The notes: a model not told the origin generated them from the letters alone. Positions 12,366 to 23,644 are shown, numbered from the stretch's first letter. The stretch: DNA of 64,000 bases from Hevea brasiliensis (GCF_030052815.1 NC_079501.1:97728190-97792189); one strand, 5' to 3'. Translations and numbers: made by a program.

Positions 12366-12563
12366 TATTATAGGAAGTCAATCCTATGATTATGTAAATA
12401 ATATTCTTTCTTAATTAGTTAGCTAATTAGTTAGCATAATTAGTGGAATATCACCCCAATTAGAATACTTAATTATAGGATTTAGAATACTAAATTATAG
12501 GATCATTTGTATATAAATACCTTGTATCTCATTCAATAAAATACACAGAAAATATTCACTACA
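12366..12563 (+). repeat. copia 5' LTR
   Basis: 198 bp, starting 'tattataggaagtc' (the 3' LTR has the canonical TGTTATAGG) and ending '...cactaca'. It contains a TATA-like 'tgtatataaatacc' and 'caataaaa'. The TG-to-TA change at its first dinucleotide marks decay after insertion. Confidence 0.92.
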
Positions 12564-12577
12564 TGGTATCAGAGCTT
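12564..12577 (+). other. copia primer binding site (initiator Met-tRNA)
   Basis: 'tggtatcagagct' directly follows the 5' LTR and is the usual complement of the 3' end of plant initiator Met-tRNA, the primer for minus-strand synthesis. Confidence 0.9.
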
Positions 12578-13044
12578 TATTAGAAAAGATTTTTTTTTTT
12601 TTCTATCAGAAGCATCACTGTGGAGTTAGGTCACCATCTCAAGGTGACATTTAAGTCTCATCGCCCACCCAGGAAGGAAGGTCCCTTACCAGCGACCTCA
12701 CCCAGAAAATCCGGTCACCAAAAGATTGGCAAGTGAGGCTCACGTGCCGGTACAAGCTCTTGTCGCCGTTCCACTCGCCCACGCGTGGAGGCGCATTTGA
12801 CGTCCTCTGCAGCTTCAATTGCTCTTGCAGGCATCGCTTTGGGTGTATGCTGCATCCCTGTTAGTTGTTTTGCCATAGGGTGCCTTTGTGGAGTTGATTT
12901 GTCTTGGTCCACCTACTGTTGGGTATGTTTTTGGCTTATGTTACACTGAACTGCTTTAAAATTGTGTCCTGAGGTGTGTTTGCTCTGTGTTTATTGGTTT
13001 GGGAAAGGAGATTTCTGTGATTTGCTGCTATGAAATTTTTTTTA

Positions 13045-14106
13045 ATGGTAGAAAGTAAAAGTGTAATAGCTAATGTGATTCCTGTGATGACTAAAATCAC
13101 ATAACACAAACTTAATGGTTCTAATTATCTGGATTGGAGTAAGATGGTTTGGGTTTATTTGTGGAGTATCGACAAGGATGATCATCTCACCCAAGATCCA
13201 CCTACTGATGATAAAAAGTAAACTTGGATGATGGAGGATGCTCGTTTGTTCCTGCAAATTCGCAATTCCATTAACAGTGAGGTAATTAGCTTAATTAATC
13301 ACTGTGAGTTTGCTAAAAAATTGATGAATTATTTAGAATTCTTATATTCGGATAAAGGAAATATCTCTCATATTTATGAGGTATGTAAGGCATTTTATCG
13401 TGCAGAGAAACAAGATAGGTCCCTCACAACCTATTTTATAGATTTTAAAAGGATCTATAAAGAACTTAATATCTTAATGCCGTTTAATCCTAATGTGAAA
13501 GTTCAACAAGCTCAACAAGAACAAATGACTATCATGAGTTTTTTGGCAGGTCTTCCACCAGAGTTTGAGACTACTAGTTCTGAAATTTCATCTCTACATG
13601 ATACTTTCTCAAGAGTACTTCGTACTGAAGCTCCCCAATTCTCCCAATTTGTTAATAGTGCTCTTGTTAGTCATATTGACAGTGGCAGGCAAAGTCATAA
13701 AGCAGGCAATAAAGGAGGGTATAGTGACAATAGGGGTAATCAGTGTAGTGGGGAGGTTGCCCCTAATCATAACTCGGGAGGAATTGAATGTTACTATTGC
13801 CATGAGCCAGGTCATACAAAAAGGTATTATTCGAAACTTCAGAGTAAGAACCCACGATCTCGGACGGCCAATATGGGAGTTGATGACTCTTCAGTAGCTC
13901 TTTCTAAGAAAGCAGTTTTAGTATCCGCTAAAGAATATGCACAGTTCTTACAGTATCAAGCTTCTCTAAAGTTCTTTAGTTCCCCAGTCACTACAATAGC
14001 TGAGTCTAGTAAATCTATTACATGCCCTGTCTCCTCCAAATGGGTCATTGATTCTGGTGCAACAGACCACATGACAAGTAATTCTAACATTTTGTCTACA
14101 TTTTAA
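13045..14106 (+). pseudogene. gag: copia gag and start of protease
   Basis: Reads from ATG 13045 (MVESKS) in one frame. TAA at 13102 and 13219 cut the N-terminal part, whose KLNGSNYLDW motif is typical of plant copia Gag. From 13228 the frame is open: Gag core, then a CCHC zinc knuckle at about 13785-13830 reading CYYCHEPGHTKRYY, where the last Cys is Tyr, then the aspartic protease active site DSGATDHM near 14050. A TAA at 14104 follows the protease motif. Gag packages the RNA and protease processes the polyprotein; neither can be made intact from this copy. Confidence 0.88.
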
Positions 14107-15320
14107 CCTCATCATCCTTCATCCTCTGTTGTTTTGGCCGATGGGTCCAAGTCTTGTGTCATTGGTTCTGGCATTGCAAATCTCACACATTCCATTTCTT
14201 TATCATCTGTTTTGTGTCTACCCAAATTCGCCTTTAATTTACTCTCTGTCAGTAAACTTACTTGAGTCTTAAATTGTAGTGTCTCATTTTTTCCTGATAA
14301 TTGTTTGTTCCAAGATCTTACGACGAAGCAGATTATTGGTTGAGGATAAGAGTCTGGAGGCCTCTACATCCTTAACAAACAAGTGCTAAGTTCTTTTGTG
14401 TGTTCCAGTATTTTAACTCTTATTGAAGTCCATTGTCGGTTGGGACATCCATCTTTATCTGTCTTGAAGAAGTTATGTCCACAGTTTCAGTTTTTGTTAG
14501 TTTTAGATTGTGAGTCCTGTCAGTTTGCTAAACATCATCATTTGCCTAAAGTGTCTAAAGACAATAAACAGGCTTCTTCCCCTTTTGAGTTAGTTCATTC
14601 TGATGTATGGGGTCCATGTCCTGTTATTTCAAACTCTAGATTCAAGTATTTTGTTACATTTGTTGATAATTATTCCCGTGTTACTTGGTTATTTTTAATG
14701 AAGAATCATTCAAAATTATTTTCTATTTTTTGTGGCTTTTGTGCTGAGATTCAAAATCAATTTAATACGTCTGTGCATATATTGAGAAGCGATAATGCTA
14801 AGGAATATCTTTCTGGCAATTTTCAAACCTATGTGTCACAAAAAGACATTCTTCATCAGACATCTTCTGTTGATACTCCATCCTAGAATGGGGTTGCTAA
14901 AAGGAAAAATAGACATCTCCTTGAGGTAGCACGGGCACTCCTTTTTCAAATGAAGGTTCCCAAACAGTTCTGAGCTGGTGCAATTTATATAGCTTGTTTC
15001 CTGATTAATCGTATGCCATCATCTGTCTTTAACGGTGACATTCCTTATACCATTTTTTTTCCTTCTAAATCTTTGTTTCCTATTAAACCTCGTATCATTG
15101 GTAGTACTTGTTTTGTGCAAAATGTTCGTCCACAAGTTACTAAACTGGATCCCAAGTCTCTTAGGTGCCTCTTCCTTGGATATTCTTGACTTCAAAAAGG
15201 GTACATATGTTTTTCTCCAACCCTTAATCATTATATTGTGTTTGCTGATGTTATCTTTTTTGAATATACTCCTTTCTTTCCTCCCTCACTTATTTGTGAG
15301 AGTCTGGGGGAGGAAGATGA
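14107..15320 (+). pseudogene. pol: copia protease end, GAG-pre-integrase and integrase (interrupted)
   Basis: Same frame as gag. After several stops the zinc-binding pre-integrase part (HCRLGHPS, CESCQFAKHH; about 14415-14540) leads into the integrase core. The first Asp is in HSDVWGP (about 14600) and the second in RSDNAKEY (about 14790). The third acidic residue of the usual NGVAERKNRH motif is Lys here (NGVAKRKNRH, about 14890), and a TAG directly precedes it. Stops follow at 14970 and 15187. The frame is cut at 15320 by element A1 at a GATGA duplication, and the distal part of pol resumes at 19107. Confidence 0.87.
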
Positions 15321-18076
15321 TGTAACATCCCTAATTTTCAAATAATTATTATATATATATATTTTTTATTCTAACCCAGGTATTGTGGACTTCGCGTATG
15401 TACTTTCATTTCATGGAAATTTGATCGTCGCCCGGATCTGCAATTTCGGGCCGAGCAGATAAGCTGCTAGAACCATTTTAGAACCGGGTCAAGATTATAG
15501 GCTACCCCACCATTTTGGGCGTTACGACGCGTTCAACGCTGCCCAGTTGTCGACGGTAAACTCGAACTCTACATTACTCAATTTTTGCCTTGTACTGGGT
15601 TAGAATAAAATTTATAAAATATTCGTGGATGATAAGAAAATTACGATTCTTATTGCAATAGCCTTATAATATTGTTAAGGACTGCGGGGCAGATTTATAG
15701 AATTTTTAAAGTTAGTTTGGATAGTTTTTGAAAAATATTAGTTTTGAAGTCTTATAATTGAGTTGTCTGATGTTGTGATTATTACTTGGTTTGGAGGGCC
15801 CAAGAGGGGCCATATAATGATGATGAGATATGGGTTGAGTTTAGAAGTGTTGTTTGAACCATTTTGCAGGTTGGGTAGGTCATAGGTATAGGGGAGACTC
15901 TACCAGATTTTCAGCACAACTTAGGGTGTCTTTGGTCTTTTCTAAACTTGTATTGAGACTCAATAGACATCTCCTTGAGGTAGCACGGGCACTCCTTTTT
16001 CAAATGAAGGTTCCCAAACAGTTCTGAGCTGGTGCAATTTATATAGCTTGTTTCCTGATTAATTGTATGCCATCATCTGTCTTTAACGGTGACATTCCTT
16101 ATACCATTTTTTTTCCTTCTAAATCTTTGTTTCCTATTAAACCTCGTATCATTGGTAGTACTTGTTTTGTGCAAAATGTTCGTCCACAAGTTACTAAACT
16201 GGATCCTAAGTCTCTTAGGTGCCTCTTCCTTGGATATTCTCGACTTCAAAAAGGGTACATATGTTTTTCTCCAACCCTTAATCATTATATTGTGTTTGCT
16301 GATGTTATCTTTTTTGAATCTACTCCTTTCTTTCCTCCCTCACTTATTTGTGAGAGTCTGGGGGAGGAAGATGATGTAACATCCCTAATTTTCAAATAAT
16401 TATTATATATATATATATTTTATTCTAACCCAGGTATTGTAGACTTCGCGTATGTACTTTCGTTTCATGGAAATTTGATTGTCGCCCGGATCTGCAATTT
16501 CGGGCCGAGCAGATAAGCTGCTAGAACCATTTTAGAACCGGGTCAAGATTATAGGCTACCCCACCATTTTCAGACGTTCTGAACGCGTTCCAGTTGTCAG
16601 ATTTGGCATAGGTAAACTCGAACTCTACATTACTCAATTTTTGCCTTGTACTGGGTTAGAATAAAATTTATAAAATATTCGTGGATGATAAGAAAATTAC
16701 AATTCTTATTGCAATAGCCTTATAATATTGTTAAGGACTGCGGGGCAGATTTATAGAATTTTTAAAGTTAGTTTGGATAGTTTTTGAAAAATATTAGTTT
16801 TGAAGTCTTATAATTGAGTTGTCTGATGTTGTGATTATTACTTGGTTTGGAGGGCCCAAGAGGGGCCATATAATGATGATGAGATATGGGTTGAGTTTAG
16901 AAGTGTTGTTTGAACCATTTTGCAGGTTGGGTAGGTCATAGGTATAGGGGAGACTCTACTAGATTTTCAGCACAACTTAGGGTGTCTTTGGTCTTTTCTA
17001 AACTTGTATTGAGACTCAATAGACATCTCCTTGAGGTAGCATGGGCACTCCTTTTTCAAATGAAGGTTCCCAAATAGTTCTGAGCTGGTGCAATTTATAT
17101 AGCTTGTTTCCTGATTAATTGTATGCCATCATCTGTCTTTAACGGTGACATTCCTTATACCATTTTTTTTCCTTCTAAATCTTTGTTTCCTATTAAACCT
17201 TGTATCATTGGTAGTACTTGTTTTGTGCAAAATGTTCGTCCACAAGTTACTAAACTGGATCCCAAGTCTCTTAGGTGCCTCTTCCTTGGATATTCTCGAC
17301 TTCAAAAAGGGTACATATGTTTTTCTCCAACCCTTAATCATTATATTGTGTTTGCTGATGTTATCTTTTTTGAATCTACTCCTTTCTTTCCTCCCTCACT
17401 TATTTGTGAGAGTCTGGGGGAGGAAGATGATGTAACATCCCTAATTTTCAAATAATTATTATATATATATATATATATTTTTTATTCTAACCCAGGTATT
17501 GTGGACTTCGCGTATGTACTTTCGTTTCATGGAAATTTGATTGTCGCCCGGATCTGCAATTTCGGGCCGAGCAGATAAGCTGCTAGAACCATTTTAGAAC
17601 CGGGTCAAGATTATAGGCTACCCCACCATTTTCAGACGTTCTGAACGCGTTCCAGTTGTCAGATTTGGCATAGGTAAACTCGAACTCTACATTACTCAAT
17701 TTTTGCCTTGTACTGGGTTAGAATAAAATTTATAAAATATTCGTGGATGATAAGAAAATTACAATTCTTATTGCAATAGCCTTATAATATTGTTAAGGAC
17801 TGCGGGGCAGATTTATAGAATTTTTAAAGTTAGTTTGGATAGTTTTTGAAAAATATTAGTTTTGAAGTCTTATAATTGAGTTGTCTGATGTTGTGATTAT
17901 TACTTGGTTTGGAGGGCCCAAGAGGGGCCATATAATGATGATGAGATATGGGTTGAGTTTAGAAGTGTTGTTTGAACCATTTTGCAGGTTGGGTAGGTCA
18001 TAGGTATAGGGGAGACTCTACCAGATTTTCAGCACAACTTAGGGTGTCTTTGGTCTTTTCTAAACTTGTATTGAGT
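14911..18076 (+). repeat. Three direct copies of a ~1055-bp unit spanning the copia/A1 junction
   Basis: Units begin with 'agacatctccttgaggtagc' at 14911, 15965 and 17021 (periods 1054 and 1056) and end near '...aacttgtattgag' at 18076. Each unit holds about 410 bp of copia integrase and about 640 bp of the A1 LTR start. Copies 2 and 3 differ at very few bases. Copy 1 differs more, including a patch at about 15517-15556 and a TGA at 15187 where copies 2 and 3 have CGA. Because the unit contains the insertion junction, the amplification came after A1 inserted. The frames at 16067-16399 and 17123-17455 are repeated integrase pieces, not genes. Confidence 0.93.
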
Positions 18077-19106
18077 CAAATATATTAAATAATTACAATG
18101 AAATTGTCAGGTGAGCCGGGATAGCCTTTCTCCTACCTTAGGGAGGGGATCTGTAGCAACTCTAATTTTTCATATCCATTTAATTACCTGAAACTTAAAA
18201 TACTAGGTATCCAAACCTGTCATTCAATTTAAAGGCTTACATACATCTTGATCTTACATCTTATAATTCCTACATGGAACTTGTACCCTCTCCAGAACAC
18301 CTGAGCTAACAAGTCTCTATCTTACGCTACAATCCCATCTGGGACACTACTCCATAAGTCATCATTATTAGTAACAACCTTTGATCCCTTCTAAAAAGAT
18401 AGGACTATACCCTAACTTACTGCAACAAAGGTACTACATTTACCACCTTGCCAAAACCATGTCAAATTAATGACTCTCTTATCATATCATAGCTCTGTAA
18501 ATCATCAATTCATAGTTTCGACCTTCCCTAGGTAGTAAGGTTGTACTTTACACCTTGCTGATACACACGAGGTATACTATTCTCATTAAGCTCTAAGCAA
18601 AACGTCTGTCGTACTGCAAAAATATCCAAAATTCCATATTGAAGACCAGATGGTCTCACTCTATAGATGTCACCTTTACTTTGCAACTAATCCGCAACCT
18701 CTGGTCTGATGGCAACTCTTGATGTAACTCAAGCTCATGCTAGGGTAATCGAGTTACTGACTCTAGTTACCATCCAACTGTGACCTTTCGATATTCTAGC
18801 TCTAGATCCCTAACCAGGAGTTCCCATACGGAGTCTAAAATTTAACTCAATTGTACAAAATACATTAAATACTATCAATAGACCTACGAAGAAGAAGAGC
18901 AGGTTAGCCACAACAAATAATCCCCCCGTAGCCTGGAAAAAAAAATAGATGAACAGGAGTGAGTATTCGACTTAGAGAGTAAAATATCAATTTTAACCAT
19001 AATCTCTATGTTAGGTTGAGGAATAGTTAGGCTTACTATGGGCCTCGGGGGCTTTAGGCTGGCCTAGGTCCTAGTGCCGATCCGGCCCATAGGTTGGGTC
19101 GTGACA
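15321..19106 (+). mobile_element. Family A LTR element A1, rearranged, inside the copia integrase
   Basis: Starts TGTAACATCC and ends GGTCGTGACA, with GATGA on both sides (15316-15320 and 19107-19111). 15321-18076 carries the LTR start in plus sense, partly triplicated. About 18120-18870 matches the interior of A2 (35900-36480) on the same strand although A2 is minus-sense, so this block is inverted relative to the ends. About 18930-18990 matches the inverted LTR of A2 near 37560. The last ~100 bases return to plus sense. No coding domain is seen. Confidence 0.8.
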
Positions 19107-20870
19107 GATGATCTCTTAATCTATTATGTCCATTCGGTATCAAGTCCTCACCCAGGTCCTCAGAATTCTCCTACACCAGCATCGGCTCAACCTCGTCACC
19201 CACTTATTATTCATGTTTATTCTAGCAGATTGGAGAATCTTGACTCAGATCCTCCATCAGCTTCTTCGTTAGAAGATCCAGTTCCATCCACTGCTCCTCA
19301 GTTTGACTTAGATCTTCCCATTGCTCTTTGCAAAGGTAAAGGTCAATGTACTTATCCTATCTCTTCCTTTGTATGTTATGATCACTTGTCTCCATCATCT
19401 CATTGTTTTATCAGTTCTCTAGATACTATTTCTATTCCTAAAATTGTTGCTGAGGCATTATCCCATTCTAGCTGGTGTGTTGCAATGGAAGAGGAAATGG
19501 TGGCTTTAAATACTAATGGTACTTGGGAATTGGTATATCTGCCCCCGGATAAGAAAGTTATTGGATGTAAATGAGTTTTTACAGTCAAAGTGAATCCTGA
19601 TGGTACTGTGGCTCATCTCAAGGCTCAACTTGTTGCTAAAGGATATGGTCAGACTTATGGCATTGATTACTCTAACATTTTCTCTCCTGTTGCTAAACTA
19701 GCTTCTGTTCGCTTGTTTGTTTTTTTGGCAGCTAGATATGATTGGCCTTTACATCAGTTAGATATAAAAAATGCTTTCCTTCATGGTGATCTCCAAGAGG
19801 AAGTTTATATGGAGCAACCACCAAGTTTTGTTATTCAGGGGGAGTTAGGCAAAGTTTGTAGGCTCCAAAAATCCCTTTATGGCTTGAAACAGAGTCCTCG
19901 AGCTTGGTTTGGCAAATTCAGTGAGGTAGTTTAGCAGTTTGGTATGAAGAAGAGCAAGTTCAATCATTTGGAGTTTTATAGACACTCTAAAGCTAGACTA
20001 ATCTTACTTATTGTATATATTGATTAAATTATTATTATTGGAAATGACTCTACAGGCATTTCATCACTTAAGTCATTCCTTCAGACTCAGTTTCAAATAA
20101 AAGATTTGGGTTTGTTGAAATATTTCTTAGGCATTGAAGTTTCAAGGTGTAAGAAAGGCATCTTCTTATCTCAAAGGAAGTATGTCCTTGATTTATTAGT
20201 GGAAGCAGGAAAAATAGGTGCCAAACTATGCAGTGCACTAATGACTCCAAATCTTCAGCTCACAGCAGGAGATGATGAACTATTTGAGGACCCTAAGATG
20301 TATAGGAGATTGGTTGGCAAGCTTAATTATCTCATAGTAACTCGTCTGGATATTGCATATTCAGTTAGTGTTGTAAGTCAATTTAGGTCTTCTCTTATTA
20401 TTAACCATTGGGAAGCTTTGGGGCAAATTTTATGTTACTTGAAGGGTGCTCCAGGTTGTGGTCTCTTATATAGCAATCATAGGCACTTAAATAATGAGTG
20501 TTTTTCAGATGCAGATTGGGCAGGTTCAAAGATTGATAGGAGATCCATTACATGATATTGTATCTTTGTTGGAGGAAACTTAGTATCTTGGAGAAGTAAG
20601 AAACAGACTGTAGTTTCTTGTTTAAGTGCTGAATCAGAATATCAAGCTATGTCCCAAGCTGTGTGTGAAGTAATATGGACACATCAGTTATTGGAAGAAG
20701 TAGGTTTTGAGACCTCATCTCCTGCCAAACTATGGTGTGATAATCAAACTGCTCTCCATATCGCCTCAAATCCAATGTTTCATGAGCATACTAAGCACAT
20801 TATAATTAATTGTCACTTCCTTCGAGAAAAGATTCAATAGAAGATCATCTCAACAAGGCATGTCAAAATT
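19107..20870 (+). pseudogene. pol: copia reverse transcriptase and RNase H (decayed)
   Basis: Resumes after A1 in one frame. A Ser/Pro-rich linker is followed by the copia RT domain from about 19440 (SWCVAMEEEM, TWELVYLPPDKK, then QLDIKNAFLHGDL and QSLYGLKQ-like motifs, the latter reading KSLYGLKQSPRAW). The catalytic Y-x-D-D box reads Tyr-Ile-Asp-stop: TAA at 20025-20027 replaces the second Asp. Then LKYFLGIEV, TRLDIAYSV and the RNase H part with SDADWAGS, SAESEYQAM and LWCDN. Further stops at about 19572, 19932, 20553 and 20838. The catalytic stop makes this copy inactive. Confidence 0.88.
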
Positions 20871-20970
20871 GGGGAGTAGTTAGGAGATATATTCACAAAG
20901 GCTTTGAATAGGGCTCAGGTTGATTACAATTATAACAAGTTAGGCATGATTAATATCTATGCTCCAACTT

Positions 20971-20979
20971 GATGGGGAG
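20971..20979 (+). other. copia polypurine tract
   Basis: 'gatggggag' directly precedes the 3' LTR start TGTTATAGG, the expected place of the plus-strand primer. Confidence 0.8.
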
Positions 20980-21177
20980 TGTTATAGGAAGTCAATCCTA
21001 TAATTATGTAAATAATATTCTTTCTTAATTAGTTAGCTAATTAGTTAGCATAATTAGTGGCATATCACCCCAATTAGAATACTTAATTATAGGCTTAAGA
21101 ATACTTAATTATAGGATCCTTTGTATATAAATACCTTGTATCTCATTCAATAAAATACACAGAAAATATTCACTACA
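20980..21177 (+). repeat. copia 3' LTR
   Basis: 198 bp, TGTTATAGG...CACTACA, aligning end to end with 12366-12563. Followed by GTACC at 21178-21182. Confidence 0.93.
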
Positions 21178-21182
21178 GTACC

Positions 21183-21710
21183 AACCAAAACAAGTAGTTG
21201 GTAATTACCTACAAAAATCAATTTCTTAGCTAAATTTAAAGAGGAAATAAAAAAAAAATTAACATAGCAAAAAAATTACTTATCAAAATAAGTAGTTGGT
21301 AATTGCCAACGAAAAGTGATTTCATAGCTAAATTTAAAGAGGAAATAAAAAAAATAAAATTTTAAAATGGCAAAAAAAATTACTGAACATAATGAGTAGT
21401 TAGTAATTACCAATAAAACCAATTTCATAGCTAAATTTTGAAAAGGAAATAAAAAAATAAAATTTTAACATGACAAAAAAAATTACTAGACTAAGTAGTT
21501 CCCAATTACCTACGAAAAATAATTTCGTAGCTTAATTTAAAGAGAAAATAAAAAAAATAACAAATATAATTTTGAATAGGAAATAAAAAAAATAAAATTT
21601 AACATGATAAAAAATTTACTAGACTGAGTAGTTTTTAATCACTCACAAAATCCAATTTCATAGCTTGATTTAAAGAGAAAAAAAAAAAAAAATAACACGC
21701 TAAAAAAATT
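21183..21710. repeat. Subterminal-type ~100-bp tandem repeats of the CACTA-like element
   Basis: Units with 'gtagttggtaattacc(t/a)ac..aaa..gatttc(a/g)tagctaaatttaaagaggaaataaaaaa' begin near 21193, 21292, 21394, 21497 and 21622. One more unit lies at 12289 left of the copia element and a weaker one near 12190. The array is one structure split by the copia insertion. Confidence 0.7.
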
Positions 21711-22674
21711 CTCTCTTACAAACCTTTAAACCTCGCAATGCATTCATATTTTTTAGGATTTTAGAACATACTTTGCATACATTTTGTTCTTATAAATAAT
21801 TATTTTTATATATTTTTAGTAATATTTTTGTTTAGTTTAGTTTAGCTTTATAATTTTATAATTAACTCTTTTTTTGCATTTTAGGTTAAATTGTGGTCAA
21901 AAAGTGCTGATAGCGGTGATAAAAAGAATTTCATGCTGATGTGGGGGTGAGAGAGCTTAAAAGCAGTGAGAATTTCAAGTTTTGGTGAAGCAGAAGATTA
22001 CGCTAGCACTAACACAGCAATGCTTTTGGTTGTGTAAAGAAGGAACCTGTCAAAATATAAGCTGTGTTTCTAGTTACACAAGCGATGTAATGACTAATAA
22101 TGTCATTATGAGGGTAGTGCTTTTGCTCATATGAAGACATCTTTAGTAAAAACATCAACTGAATGCTAGGATCATACACCTTATGCTTTGCCTAAGCCTA
22201 AAGATTCATTGAAGCATCTTGGGCTTGTTTCTAGCCTTACAGTGGACTTTTGATTTCTGTTTATTTTGCTAGACTTAGATTATATATCTTGCCTATTTTG
22301 GAATTGTATATAATATGGGTTTATTTTGATATATAGTTATATATATTATAGATTTTATTTGATCTCTACTTATTTTGCTAGACCCATATTATATATAAAA
22401 TTTATAATTTATTTTTTTATGATTTATGAATTGTTTTAATATTTTTATATCATTTTGAATAAAATTTTTATTGTTGTAATTTTTTTAAAAAACTCATTTT
22501 TTCAAAATTGTAAATTTCATTACTAATTAAATAAAATACATATTATATAACTTAATAAAATTATATTTACTAAAAAAAAACTTAATAAAATTGTTTTACA
22601 ATCCCCAAATTCGTTCCCCAATCATAAAAAAATTGAAATTCCCTCCTCCCCTCCCCCAATTTCACACTCTCTAA

Positions 22675-22709
<35 letters not shown>

Positions 22710-23369
22710 CAATTTCATTCATCATTCATCCTAAATTCCTTCTGCTCCAAATTCCTTCTTTAACATCATTTGTCCCAAATTCCTTTTGCCCCTAAAATCA
22801 TTTGCATCCACGGCTCTCTTCTCCTTTCAAATGCGCCCAGGATTCTTGGACACCACTATGATGACATTACAATGATAGCTCTCAGCTAAACTCCACCTGC
22901 CTTACCTCTAGATCTATTGATCATTTCGTCAAGCTCTACAAGTTTCCAGATAGTTTTTATTTTTATTTTTTTAGCTCTTTTTATTGCTGTGGTTGATCTT
23001 TTGGCACCTCGTGCCTAGGCTTGAGGACCTTTTGGCACCTTAGTGTGCCTTGAGCCTTTAATATGTTGACAAGCAAATTTTGAGTCGTTCATCTGGCTTG
23101 GTTGAGCATGCTAGTTGGAATAAAAAAACATTAATTTACTTCTTATTCAATCCCATGAAAAATGGATTCTTATTTGTGCAATGGGATCTGGATGACTGTT
23201 GACCATTTTTTACTTGTTGAGATTGGTTATAGGAGATGCTCAAAGTTGTTGATGTTTTGAATGTGCTAAGTTTTATAACAGATGACTAGGAATACACAGT
23301 TTTAGCTTTTTGTTTGGAAATTTTGGTAAATTGGATTTTAAACTTGACATTTGGTGCTGGGTGTTGCAG
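21711..23369. other. Degenerate non-coding region, possibly interior of the CACTA-like element
   Basis: No recognisable domain. 21890-22260 is less AT-rich and looks like decayed coding or transcribed sequence, but has stops in every frame I read. 22679-22707 is (CT)n next to pyrimidine-rich DNA with 'aaattcctt' words, resembling a plant 5' leader. About 22853-22945 has one stop-free frame of ~30 codons that I do not recognise. It precedes the poly(A) polymerase-like fragment and may share its origin. Confidence 0.4.
22679..22707. repeat. (CT)n microsatellite
   Basis: About 29 bases of alternating CT within a pyrimidine-rich stretch. Confidence 0.95.
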
Positions 23370-23644
23370 AGATAGTAGATTTTTTTGATTTTCTCCCTAC
23401 ACTGGAGGAACAAGCTACACGTGATATAACAGTAACAAGTGTTTTTGATGTTATCAAATACATATGACCCAATTGCAAGGTGATTGATGTCTCTATCTGC
23501 ATTCTAATTTTATAGATACGTAAGCAAAAAGGTTTTGAGTTTAATTTAAGATTTTGATATCTCTATCTACATTCTAATGTTATAGGTAGAAGTTTTTGGT
23601 TTGTACAAGACAGGACTTTATCTAGTAGAAATCACTTCAAATAT
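23370..23644 (+). pseudogene. Fragment of a TRF4/PAPD5-type non-canonical poly(A) polymerase gene
   Basis: Two exon-like blocks. 23370-23479, bounded by 'tgttgcag|' and '|gtgatt', reads IVDFFDFLPTLEEQATRD then SVFDVIKYI-stop-PNCK. 23586-23644, after 'gttatag|', reads VEVFGLYKTGLYL. Family knowledge: TRF4/5 nucleotidyltransferases of plants, which add short A tails to nuclear RNAs for exosome decay, have a closely similar run (EEQ..R....SVFDVIKYIWP.C.VEVFGS..TGLYLPTSDID) with a Gly-Ser and two Asp in the active site. Here the Trp is a TGA stop, Gly-Ser has become Gly-Leu, and the catalytic Asp-x-Asp part is degraded. The retained intron rules out a processed copy. Either a decayed gene remnant or a fragment carried by a DNA transposon. 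Confidence 0.6.

Larger units (their letters stand above)
12366..21177 (+). mobile_element. Ty1/copia LTR retrotransposon, decayed, with nested insertion
   Basis: Complete frame: 5' LTR 12366-12563, Met-tRNA primer site from 12564, gag from about 13045, protease, integrase, RT and RNase H in copia order, polypurine tract 20971-20979, 3' LTR 20980-21177, GTACC duplicated on both sides. The 198-bp LTRs differ at roughly eight places by eye. Gag-pol has many in-frame stops but few frameshifts. The integrase is interrupted by family A element A1 (15321-19106), and the region around that junction is tandemly triplicated. The element is not autonomous now. Confidence 0.93.

Noticed and set aside
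12561..12575. 'actacatggtatc' and LTR ends 'cactaca' as CACTA termini
   Set aside because: They are the copia LTR end and its primer site, confirmed by the GTACC duplication.
15035..17435. Repeated 96-aa, 70-aa and 110-aa frames as a small gene family
   Set aside because: They are the three tandem copies of the copia integrase fragment read in different frames.
21890..22260. Possible En/Spm transposase C-terminus in decayed sequence
   Set aside because: Only isolated words such as WSKSADSGDKKNFMLMWG appear before stops; not enough to assign a family.
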